Shown piece by piece: positions 1 to 6,571 of a stretch of 41,973 nucleotides of DNA. Position numbers and translations under genes: made by a program. The stretch spans positions 1 to 41,973 of the IMG/VR virus record IMGVR_UViG_3300036846_000657, one strand, 5' to 3'. This DNA comes from a virus. Numbering within the stretch: the first letter of the stretch is position 1; each line of letters opens with the position of its first letter. The notes beneath the pieces were generated by a model. The model was not told where the DNA came from. It saw only the letters and a list, made by a program, of their open reading frames with translations, and ran no database searches.

Positions 1-39
1 CCCGAGCCGGGTGAGGGCGGACCCGAAGACATGGTGTGA
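1..39 (+). CDS. Portal protein, 3' end (partial; continues from the right end)
   Basis: The first 13 codons read PEPGEGGPEDMV and stop. They are identical to the C-terminus of the portal gene that ends at 41866. This is the same gene seen again through the circular overlap, not a second gene. Confidence 0.9.
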   Translation, partial: PEPGEGGPEDMV

Positions 40-146
40 TGGAGTAAGACGATGAGCGAGGGCTACACCCCGCCTGCCACGGTTGAAACTGAATCGCCGG
101 ATGCCGGCGACGACCTCGAAAACCCCGAAACCGAACGCGAGGAACA
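1..146. repeat. Left copy of terminal redundancy (circular overlap)
   Basis: Bases 1-146 match 41828-41973 except at one position (A at 122, C at 41949). The first 121 bases are identical. The overlap carries the end of the portal gene and the start of the scaffold gene in the same order, so the sequence closes into a circle of about 41,827 bp. This fits a circular or circularly permuted phage genome assembled with an overlap. It is too short and too arbitrarily placed within genes to be convincing as a physical terminal repeat. Confidence 0.93.
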
Positions 147-912
147 CGAGGACGAGGGCGACGATCCGCCTGAGCGAAAGCCGACCGATTGGGAGAAACA
201 GGCGCACGACAAGGCCGGTCAGGCGGCGAAAGAGCGCTCGAAACGCCGGGCGGCTGAACGCGCGCTGAGCGAGCTATCCGGCCGGTTCGAGGCGCTCGAA
301 CAGCGCATAGCCGGCGGCGGCCGGGATGATCTGGTGGATCTGATTTCCGGGCTCCGCGATGACGATGACGAGCCGATCACAGACATTCAGCAGATTAAGA
401 AGGCGCTGAAGACCTTCCTTGCGCGGGATGCGGCTGGCCAGGAACAGCAGCTCCGCCAGTCGCAGCAATCGCGCCGGGTCAACGATATCTCGAACAACAT
501 GGAAGCGTTCGAGACCGACTTCGCCGCCGATCATCCCGACTACATGCAGGCCGCCGCGCATCTGCGGCAGGCCCGGCAGGAGGAACTTGAAGACCTGGGC
601 TATTCCGGCAACGCCCTGATGAGCAAGCTCGCGAATGAGTTCTACGGGCTCGCCGAGGACGCCATGCGATCCGGCCGCGACCCGGCCGAGGTGGTCTATG
701 GGATGGCCAAGCGGCGCGGTTTCCAGGCCGGCAAGGAGTCCGCCAACGCCAAGCTTCAGAAGCTCCAGCGGGCCAACGGTTCGAGCCCGTCGCCGGGCGG
801 CGGCGCGTCGGCCGGGGCCGGGCGAAGCTGGGGGAGCGTGGCGAAGACGACCGGGAAAGAGTTCGACCGCGAATTCGCTGCGCTGCGCAAGCGCGAGCTT
901 GGCAAAAAGTAG
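52..912 (+). CDS. Putative capsid scaffolding protein
   Basis: 286 aa. It sits between the portal and the major capsid gene, where podoviruses encode the scaffold that shapes the procapsid and is then released. The N-terminal ~50 residues are very acidic and Pro/Glu rich. Residues ~50-100 and ~120-190 are charged, Gln/Arg/Glu-rich and likely helical or coiled-coil. The C-terminus is basic (ends RKRELGKK), as expected of a scaffold tail that docks on coat protein. It starts 12 bases after the portal stop with a GGAG-like RBS at 41-44. Codon 24 is Asn here and Thr in the right-hand copy. The function rests on position and composition, not on a recognised motif. Confidence 0.75.
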   Translation: MSEGYTPPATVETESPDAGDDLENPETEREEHEDEGDDPPERKPTDWEKQAHDKAGQAAKERSKRRAAERALSELSGRFEALEQRIAGGGRDDLVDLISGLRDDDDEPITDIQQIKKALKTFLARDAAGQEQQLRQSQQSRRVNDISNNMEAFETDFAADHPDYMQAAAHLRQARQEELEDLGYSGNALMSKLANEFYGLAEDAMRSGRDPAEVVYGMAKRRGFQAGKESANAKLQKLQRANGSSPSPGGGASAGAGRSWGSVAKTTGKEFDREFAALRKRELGKK

Positions 913-1085
913 CCGAGCCCCTAAGTTCAGCGGGTTCATGACGAGCATCCTGAACAGGTCCGCCGGGGCGAAGTCGCCTGCGCCTCAGTAAACCCCCCAC
1001 GGCGCGCTGTCGTGCTGGTCACAGGTTCCCGGCGGACCAATTCCTTTCTTGACAATCATCAGTAACACGCGCGTCGTTTTGACTT

Positions 1086-1198
1086 CGCGATTCGTCGCGT
1101 CTCGGCTGATCCACGGCACGGATCACGCGCTCCCTGAGCGCCCCGCCTAGCTCCACGGCACGGAGCGGACCCCCTGATCCTCTGATCGTGGACCGCTC
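1086..1198 (+). promoter_or_regulatory. Structured leader of the major capsid gene: five consecutive hairpins
   Basis: The 288 bases between the scaffold and capsid genes hold no convincing gene. The last 113 fold as a series of inverted repeats: 1086-1099 (CGCGA, loop TTCG, TCGCG), 1107-1125 (TGATCC/GGATCA, loop ACGGCAC), 1127-1141 (GCGCTC/GAGCGC), 1150-1166 (GCTCC/GGAGC, the same ACGGCAC loop) and 1163-1198 (GAGCGG-A-CC/GG-A-CCGCTC). The fourth and fifth share bases 1163-1166 and cannot form together. The fifth covers the ribosome-binding region and ends two bases before the capsid ATG. A TTGACA box lies at 1049-1054 without a good -10. A regulatory role is inferred. Confidence 0.6.
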
Positions 1199-1200
1199 AA

Positions 1201-2256
1201 ATGGCCGAAACTGCCTATGGCGTGAACGCACCTGAAGCCAAGAAGCTTTGGGCCGCCGCCCTCGCTCGCGAAGCCCTGAAAGCCACATGGATTCAGCGCT
1301 TCATCGGAGATTCCGCCGACTCCGTCTTGCAGACCTACACCGAAGCCAAAAAGGACGCGGGCGACCGGGTTCGGATCACGCTGCGTATGCAGTTGACCGG
1401 CGACGGTGTGTCAGGTGATGGCACGCTGGAGGGCAATGAAGAAGCCCTCGCGACCTACACCGACGACCTCTATATCGACCAACTTCGCCACGCGGTGAAG
1501 TCGGCCGGCAAGATGACCGAGCAACGTATCCCCTGGTCAATTCGTGAAGAGGCGATGCAGGGCTTGCGCGATTGGTGGGCGGGCCGCATGGACACGGCCT
1601 TTTTCACCCAAATGTGCGGCTACACTGTTCAGAACGACCCACGTTACTCGGGCCTGAACGCCGCCATCGCGCCCGACGCGGCGCACATTCTCCGTCCGAA
1701 CGCCAAGGCCAGCGATCAGCTACTCGCAGCCGGCGACGAGATGACCTTGCTCCAGATTGACGCAATGGTCGCCGCCGCCAAGCTGATGGTTCCGGTGATC
1801 CGGCCGATCAAGGTCAACGGCGATGACCGTTACGTCATGGTGGTTCACACGAACCAAGTGACGCAGCTCCGCACCGCGGCGGGGACCGGCCAATGGCTGG
1901 ATATCCAGAAGGCCGCGATGACCGGCGACGGGTCCAAGGACAACCCGATCATGACCGGCGCGCTGGGCATGTACAACGGCGTCGTTCTCCACGAGTCGAC
2001 GCGCATCACGCCTGGGGTGAACTCCGGGACCGGCGCGACCGTCGCCGGCTCGCGCCGCGCCGTGCTGATGGGCGCGCAGGCCGGGGCCATCGCCTTCGGC
2101 AAAGGTCAGTCGTTCGATAACTTCGACTGGAATGAGGAACTCTTCGACTACGGCAACAAGCTGGGCGTCGAAGCCGGCCTCATCCACGGCCTGAAGAAGC
2201 TCCGCTTTAACAACGCGGACTTCGGCACGCTCGTTCTCTCCACCTTTACCGTTTAG
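1201..2256 (+). CDS. Major capsid protein, N4-gp56-like family
   Basis: 351 aa forming the icosahedral shell. The N-terminal half (YTEAKKDAGDRV, LTGDGVSGDGTLEGNEE, IDQLRHAVKS) and the mid-section with paired Trp residues (GLRDWWAGRMD) match my knowledge of the N4-gp56-type major capsid family; length is normal for it. It follows the scaffold gene and precedes two capsid-associated genes in one plus-strand unit. The Shine-Dalgarno is weak (GTGGA at 1188-1192), surprising for the most abundant virion protein, and lies inside the leader stem at 1163-1198. No frame break is visible. Confidence 0.88.
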   Translation: MAETAYGVNAPEAKKLWAAALAREALKATWIQRFIGDSADSVLQTYTEAKKDAGDRVRITLRMQLTGDGVSGDGTLEGNEEALATYTDDLYIDQLRHAVKSAGKMTEQRIPWSIREEAMQGLRDWWAGRMDTAFFTQMCGYTVQNDPRYSGLNAAIAPDAAHILRPNAKASDQLLAAGDEMTLLQIDAMVAAAKLMVPVIRPIKVNGDDRYVMVVHTNQVTQLRTAAGTGQWLDIQKAAMTGDGSKDNPIMTGALGMYNGVVLHESTRITPGVNSGTGATVAGSRRAVLMGAQAGAIAFGKGQSFDNFDWNEELFDYGNKLGVEAGLIHGLKKLRFNNADFGTLVLSTFTV

Positions 2257-2265
2257 GAGGGCGAT

Positions 2266-2643
2266 ATGCCGACTGGCGGTCGCAAGACTCATCTTCAGGT
2301 CATCCACGAAATCTCGGCGCAATTTGGCTTCGGCCAGACGGCCGGCGTGATCGGCGTGCTTCCCGCGGGCGCGATCATGATGACCTCCCACTTGCTCGTG
2401 TCGCAGGTGTTCAACTCGACCACGAACACCTTCAGCCTGGGGACCACGCCCGGCGGCGCGCAGCTCCTGTCCGCTATCGACGTGAAGACGGCGGTGGCCA
2501 GGACCGACACCGCAGTTCCGGCGGCGAACATGGGGCCGCTGGCGGTCGATACGCCGATCTACGCGACGCTCGCCGCGACCGGCGCTGCGCCGACGCAGGG
2601 CGTCGCCACAGTCTGGCTCGACTATCTGCCCGGCCCCGGATAG
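2266..2643 (+). CDS. Capsid decoration-like or head protein, paralogue 1
   Basis: 125 aa, starting just after the capsid gene with a perfect AGGAGG at 2255-2260. It is rich in Thr, Ala and Gly and looks all-beta, ending VWLDYLPGPG. The next gene has a similar plan (Leu-Pro-Gly-like start of the core, a central Ala/Val/Asp stretch, ending VWLSFLPHPL), so the two look like diverged tandem copies. Position directly behind the major capsid gene suggests a capsid-surface or head-stabilising protein. That role is inferred; I do not recognise a named family. Confidence 0.6.
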   Translation: MPTGGRKTHLQVIHEISAQFGFGQTAGVIGVLPAGAIMMTSHLLVSQVFNSTTNTFSLGTTPGGAQLLSAIDVKTAVARTDTAVPAANMGPLAVDTPIYATLAATGAAPTQGVATVWLDYLPGPG

Positions 2644-2649
2644 CCGCTC

Positions 2650-3084
2650 ATGACGACGCCGGCCCGCAAGCCCAACTCGCAGGTTCTCGCCTACATCGGG
2701 CGCGAGATCGATTGGACCGACGCCGGCTTCACCACGCCCTGGTTGTTCGGCTGCATCCCCGGCGGTTCGACCCCCAACGCGGTTTCCGTGCTGATCACGG
2801 ACGGCTTCACCTGGACCCTGAGCAATACCGGCTATCAGGTGCAGATCGGGACCGCGGCCGACCTGACCCGCTGGGGGGTGCAGGGGTTTAGCGGAGCCGC
2901 CCCGGCGCGGGTGGATTCGGCGGTTAACGCCGACAAGGCGCGGCCGATGAGCAAGGACTCCGAAGCCTTCATCCAGATTGTGCCCGACGCGCCGCTCGCG
3001 CGGCCGACCAAGGGTCACGCCATCGTCTGGCTAAGCTTCCTGCCGCATCCGCTGACCCGCGATGCCTTTGCGCCGTGGGGGTGA
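2650..3084 (+). CDS. Capsid decoration-like or head protein, paralogue 2
   Basis: 144 aa, six bases after paralogue 1. It shares a beta-rich composition and the terminal VWLxxLP pattern with its neighbour. Both carry an alternation of Thr/Ser-rich strands then a segment with paired Ala-Val-Asp residues about 30 residues before the end. It lies between head genes and the adaptor gene, so a structural role at the capsid surface or vertex is likely. A function beyond 'virion structural' cannot be given from the sequence. Confidence 0.55.
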   Translation: MTTPARKPNSQVLAYIGREIDWTDAGFTTPWLFGCIPGGSTPNAVSVLITDGFTWTLSNTGYQVQIGTAADLTRWGVQGFSGAAPARVDSAVNADKARPMSKDSEAFIQIVPDAPLARPTKGHAIVWLSFLPHPLTRDAFAPWG

Positions 3085-3090
3085 GCCCAC

Positions 3091-3741
3091 ATGGCCACGC
3101 TAGGCGACCTCAAGACGCGGATCATCAGCGAGACGCTACGGGATGACCTCGCCGACGATCTGGCGGCGCAGTTCACGAACATCATCGCCAAGAGCATCGA
3201 GCAATATGCGTCGGAGGCGTGGTGGTTCAACGAGCGCCGGGCGCTGATCCCGACTGTCGCTGGCCAGAACTATGTGACGTGGCCGGCGGACTGCAACCGC
3301 CTGGACGGCCTCTTTCTGGAGATGAACAACGGCAACAGCCGGTGGCCGATCACGGCGCGGTCGATTGACGAGTTCGAGAGGCTTTCTCAGCCGGGCACGA
3401 CAGGTCAACCGACTGATTATCTTGTAACCACGGCCCCCGACTTCAGTTCCATCATAAAGCTGTTCCCGATCCCAAATGCGATCTGGAACCTCGCCGCAGA
3501 TTACATCGCCGACGTTACTCCCGGCCTGGTTCTCGATGGCGACTCCAATTTCTGGACGAACGCCGGTCAGGACTTGATCACAGCTCAGGCGAAAATCCGC
3601 CTGTATCGCGATTACCTGTCGGCGACCTCAACAGACCCGCGGCTGATGACCGCGACGCTTCAGGAAAAGGACGCCTACTCGAACCTTCGCGCGCAAAGCA
3701 CGCGGCGGCAGGCGACCGGAAGGCTGATGCCGTCATGGTAG
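3091..3741 (+). CDS. Head-tail adaptor (gp4/gp6-like tail accessory protein)
   Basis: 216 aa, predominantly helical. The start (MATLGDLKTRI), the central helix with YASEAWWFNERR, a short beta segment (NYVTWPADCNRLDGL), and the late helix AQAKIRLYRDYL followed by DAYSNLRAQS match the usual layout of podoviral adaptors that bind under the portal ring. Its place between head genes and tail-fibre genes agrees. It overlaps the next gene by seven bases (ATG at 3735, stop at 3739-3741), which suggests translational coupling. Confidence 0.72.
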   Translation: MATLGDLKTRIISETLRDDLADDLAAQFTNIIAKSIEQYASEAWWFNERRALIPTVAGQNYVTWPADCNRLDGLFLEMNNGNSRWPITARSIDEFERLSQPGTTGQPTDYLVTTAPDFSSIIKLFPIPNAIWNLAADYIADVTPGLVLDGDSNFWTNAGQDLITAQAKIRLYRDYLSATSTDPRLMTATLQEKDAYSNLRAQSTRRQATGRLMPSW

Positions 3742-4460
3742 CCTTGAGCCCCACAACCCTGTTGCTGGAGCCCGGTACGCCGGATTGGGCGCAACGGCTG
3801 GTGCTGCGGATTGACGAGCGGCTTCGCGGCGTCAGCAGCAGCGGCGGCGGAACCACGATCCTCAATGGTTCGGGGCCGCCGGCCGCCAGCCTGGGCGCGG
3901 ATGGCGACTATTACCTCGATACGACGGCGCACATTCTCTACGGGCCGAAGGGGACCGGGGTTGGTGCGACGGAAACCGGATTCGGCGCGTCAACCACGTC
4001 GTCGCAGAGCGTCGATAACAGCAACGCTTATTCAATCGGCCGCGACATTCAAATCAAAGTGCCGGGGCAGGTTACGGGCCTGCGGTTCTATCGCCCGTCG
4101 AGCGCGACCGCGACAAGCCGGAACCTGCGGCTGTGGTCGAGCGCCGGGGTGCAGCTCGGGCCGACGCTGGCGACCGCGGGCGAAACCGGCACAGGCTGGA
4201 TTCAGGTGCTTTTCCCGACGCCGGTTCAGATTGCGGCGGCGCAGACCGTGCGGCCGGCGTTCGATCTGGCGACGGGTCAGTATTTCGCAGTCGGTGCGCC
4301 CGGCGGGACGCCTGGAGCCGATTTGACGCCGGGATCGTACTATTACGTGGTCGGGGTGGGCCTGTATCCGAACACGGTGAACCCGTCCAATCAGTATTGG
4401 GCCGATCTGCTATTTCAACCGGCCGTAAATTGGCCAGTCGCGTTGAAGGGCGCTCCTTAG
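3735..4460 (+). CDS. Tail fibre or adhesin with DUF4082-like beta domain
   Basis: 241 aa. Residues ~1-35 are a helical attachment region. Residues ~40-75 hold a fibre-type motif (GPPAASLGADGDYYLDT, then LYGPKG) seen in many phage fibres. Residues ~95-235 look like a DUF4082-type sandwich (YSIGRDIQIKVPGQVTGLRFY, then NLRLWSSAGVQL and GWIQVLFPTPVQI), a fold tied to carbohydrate-active and surface proteins. It probably projects from the tail and touches the host surface. The start overlaps the adaptor stop. Receptor and exact placement are unknown. Confidence 0.65.
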   Translation: MVALSPTTLLLEPGTPDWAQRLVLRIDERLRGVSSSGGGTTILNGSGPPAASLGADGDYYLDTTAHILYGPKGTGVGATETGFGASTTSSQSVDNSNAYSIGRDIQIKVPGQVTGLRFYRPSSATATSRNLRLWSSAGVQLGPTLATAGETGTGWIQVLFPTPVQIAAAQTVRPAFDLATGQYFAVGAPGGTPGADLTPGSYYYVVGVGLYPNTVNPSNQYWADLLFQPAVNWPVALKGAP

Positions 4461-5108
4461 ATGCCCTCCAGCTACACAACCTCTGCGCGGTTTACACTTC
4501 AGGCGACCGGCGAGAATAACAATACCTGGGGCGTGATCCTCAATTCCGGCGTCTTCCAGCTCGTGGACGACAACATCAACGGCCGGCTGGCCTTCGCCTT
4601 GTCGGGCGCGAAGACCCTCTCGACCAACCTGGGCGCGACCGACGAAGGCCGGATGGCCTTCCTTGACGTGACCGGCGGGATCGGCGGGACGGTGACCATC
4701 CCCGCTGTCAGCAAGGGCTATTTCGCCCACAACGGCGCGACTGGCGACGTGGTGATTTCGGCCGGCGGCGCGCTGAGCGCGACCTTCGCCGCGAACGATG
4801 CCGGGCCGGTGTTTTCCGATGGGGCGAACGTCTATCCGCTGACCTGGGCCGGCAAGCCGGCGAAGAAGTTCGTCACGGACGGCGATCAGGCCGTCATGGA
4901 CTACGTGAACATCGCCATTTCAAGCGGCTCGGTGAACCTGCCGCCGGCCGCCGGCCAGACCGGCAAGGCGCTGATCGTGCGGAAGATCGGCACGCCGCCA
5001 ACCGATGCCTGGATGCCTGACCTGATCAAAACGGCGGACGTGCAGGGCCTTGACGCCACGCTCGCCACCACGACGGCGCAAGCCATCGCCTTCGCTGTGG
5101 CGCTGTAG
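4461..5108 (+). CDS. Putative tail fibre / virion surface protein
   Basis: 215 aa, starting immediately after the previous stop. The N-terminus (TTSARFTLQATGENNNTWG, then LNSGVFQLVDDNI) is a sequence I recall from many podo- and siphovirus tail-fibre-like proteins. It continues as a beta-rich, Gly/Ala/Thr-rich chain and ends in a helical ATTTAQAIAFAVAL segment. Receptor binding is inferred from the cluster of fibre genes at 3735-6569; no enzymatic motif is seen. Confidence 0.65.
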   Translation: MPSSYTTSARFTLQATGENNNTWGVILNSGVFQLVDDNINGRLAFALSGAKTLSTNLGATDEGRMAFLDVTGGIGGTVTIPAVSKGYFAHNGATGDVVISAGGALSATFAANDAGPVFSDGANVYPLTWAGKPAKKFVTDGDQAVMDYVNIAISSGSVNLPPAAGQTGKALIVRKIGTPPTDAWMPDLIKTADVQGLDATLATTTAQAIAFAVAL

Positions 5109-5120
5109 GGAGGGCTGGCG

Positions 5121-5534
5121 GTGGCGCTGTCTCCTAACTCGATCATCACCCCGCAACAGCCGCGCGCGACGCAGGCGACGGTCAGCCTGTCGAACGGCGG
5201 CACGCCGCAAGCGCCGACGAACGCGAGCCTCATTTGCACCGCCGGCCCGAACGGCGCGCGGCTGACGCGGCTATGGGCGATTGGCACGTCATCGCTCAAC
5301 AACACTCAAATACAACTCTACCGATCGTCTGATGCCGGCGTGAATAAGCGCATGACGTTGACGGCGTTGATGACCTCATACACCGCAGCCGGAAATACTT
5401 TGTTCCCGATTTCCGACTTCGGGTTCTCGGACGCTTACCCGTTACAGCTCGGGCCGGGTGAGCAGGTTTATGTAACGCTGCAAACCACGCAGGCAACGCA
5501 GACAAACTTCTTTGCAGAACTGGTGGATTATTGA
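5121..5534 (+). CDS. Small tail-associated protein, tandem paralogue 1
   Basis: 137 aa, GTG start with a GGAGG-type RBS at about 5109-5113. It aligns with the next gene along its whole length: SIITPQQPR, TAGPNGARLTRL, QIQLYRSSDAGVNKR and FGFSDAYPLQLGPGEQVYV all have counterparts there. It is beta-rich, without signal peptide or enzyme motif. Its place inside the fibre cluster suggests a virion or receptor-binding accessory protein. The function is unknown. Confidence 0.6.
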   Translation: MALSPNSIITPQQPRATQATVSLSNGGTPQAPTNASLICTAGPNGARLTRLWAIGTSSLNNTQIQLYRSSDAGVNKRMTLTALMTSYTAAGNTLFPISDFGFSDAYPLQLGPGEQVYVTLQTTQATQTNFFAELVDY

Positions 5535-5535
5535 C

Positions 5536-5946
5536 ATGGCCAGTCCATCCAATTCCATCATTACGACGCAGCAGCCGCGAGGCGGAAGCGCCGCGCTCGT
5601 CGGGCCGGCGAACACGAATTGGGTCACGCCGGTCAACACGGTGCTGGTGATGACTGCCGGGCCGAACGGCGCGCGGCTGACAAAGCTGCGCTGTCTGCAA
5701 ACCGGAACCGTGATCGCCTGCCAGATTCAGCTTTTCCGCTCGCTCGATGCCGGCGTGACGAAGCGGTTCGCGAATGATGCGCTGATGCCGGCGTTCACGG
5801 CCTTGGCAACCGCCAACCTGCCGGTGCTGGACTTCGGGTATTCGGATGCAAACCCGATGATCATGGCTCCGAATGAACAGCTCTATATGGCGGTTGGCGT
5901 GGCCACGGTTCAGATTAACGTCGAACTGGAGTGGGGCGATTACTGA
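5536..5946 (+). CDS. Small tail-associated protein, tandem paralogue 2
   Basis: 136 aa, read from ATG 5536 just after the previous stop; upstream extension would run into the neighbour. It shares SIITTQQPR, TAGPNGARLTKL, QIQLFRSLDAGVTKR and FGYSDANPMIMAPNEQLYM with paralogue 1. The two genes also share an identical 20-base stretch (5247-5266 and 5662-5681), so duplication or later gene conversion is likely. The stop overlaps the next ATG (TGATG at 5944-5948). The role is probably structural and is otherwise unknown. Confidence 0.6.
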   Translation: MASPSNSIITTQQPRGGSAALVGPANTNWVTPVNTVLVMTAGPNGARLTKLRCLQTGTVIACQIQLFRSLDAGVTKRFANDALMPAFTALATANLPVLDFGYSDANPMIMAPNEQLYMAVGVATVQINVELEWGDY

Positions 5947-6569
5947 TGCCGTCTTATGACAAGCTCAGGGGGTTTGTCGGTCAGTCGCTTAGCGGCGTGA
6001 AAAGCGCTAAGCGCAGCTTTCCTTGGGGCGCGTCAGTTGGCGGCGCTGCGAATGTGCCGGGCTCGCTAATCGTGCCGTTCGGCGGCGTGCTTGATGCCTA
6101 CCTGTTCGCGGCGGGCGGCGCTTCCTCCACGACCGTTGCGGGCGGCGGCGGCGAGGCCGTTTACATTCTCGGATTTCCAGTTCCGGCGCTCTCGACAATC
6201 TCTTACGTGCTGGGCGGAGCGCCGGCAGGCGACGGCGGCCAGACGACGCTCAGCGTCAACGGTCAGCTTATTGCGGTGGCCAACGGCGGCCTGAGCAACG
6301 TGAACGGCGGCTTGGGCGGCAAGGGCGGCTACCCCAATTCCCGCCCCGGCGGGGCCGCCGGCCAGCCCGGCGTCAACGGCGGTGCGGCTGGCAATGGCGG
6401 CGGCTCTGGCGGCTTCCGCGACCTGTTCGGGAACACCTCTTGGCCGCTGGCTGGCGGGAACGGCGGGAGCGCCAATGCGGGGCAAGTACCTGGGGGCGGC
6501 GGCGGCGCTAGTGGCGGGTCGTGGCCGGGCGGCGGCGGGGGCCTCTGGTTCGTGCTGCGCGAGGTCTGA
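5946..6569 (+). CDS. Glycine-rich tail adhesin-like protein
   Basis: 207 aa from ATG 5946. Residues 1-60 start with a short helix then beta strands. From residue ~55 on, and most densely at 113-200, the chain is built of glycine runs (GGLGGKGG, GGAAGNGGGSGG, PGGGGGASGG, PGGGGG). This resembles the polyglycine-type receptor-binding tips of some phage fibres. The C-terminus closes with WFVLREV. It lies between small fibre genes and the tail-hub gene. I infer a host-contact role; low complexity limits certainty. Confidence 0.6.
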   Translation: MPSYDKLRGFVGQSLSGVKSAKRSFPWGASVGGAANVPGSLIVPFGGVLDAYLFAAGGASSTTVAGGGGEAVYILGFPVPALSTISYVLGGAPAGDGGQTTLSVNGQLIAVANGGLSNVNGGLGGKGGYPNSRPGGAAGQPGVNGGAAGNGGGSGGFRDLFGNTSWPLAGGNGGSANAGQVPGGGGGASGGSWPGGGGGLWFVLREV

Positions 6570-6571
6570 CG

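Noticed and set aside
274-950. Minus-strand frame with a GGATGCTC leader (GAGCATCC at 943-950) like those at 33-35.6 kb
   Set aside because: The leader match is intriguing, but the frame lies antisense to the scaffold gene over almost its whole length and its composition looks like a shadow. I keep only the motif as a curiosity.
1720-3018. 432-codon minus-strand frame opposite the capsid genes
   Set aside because: It runs across three well-supported plus-strand genes, has Arg/Gly/His-rich shadow composition, and has no start signal.
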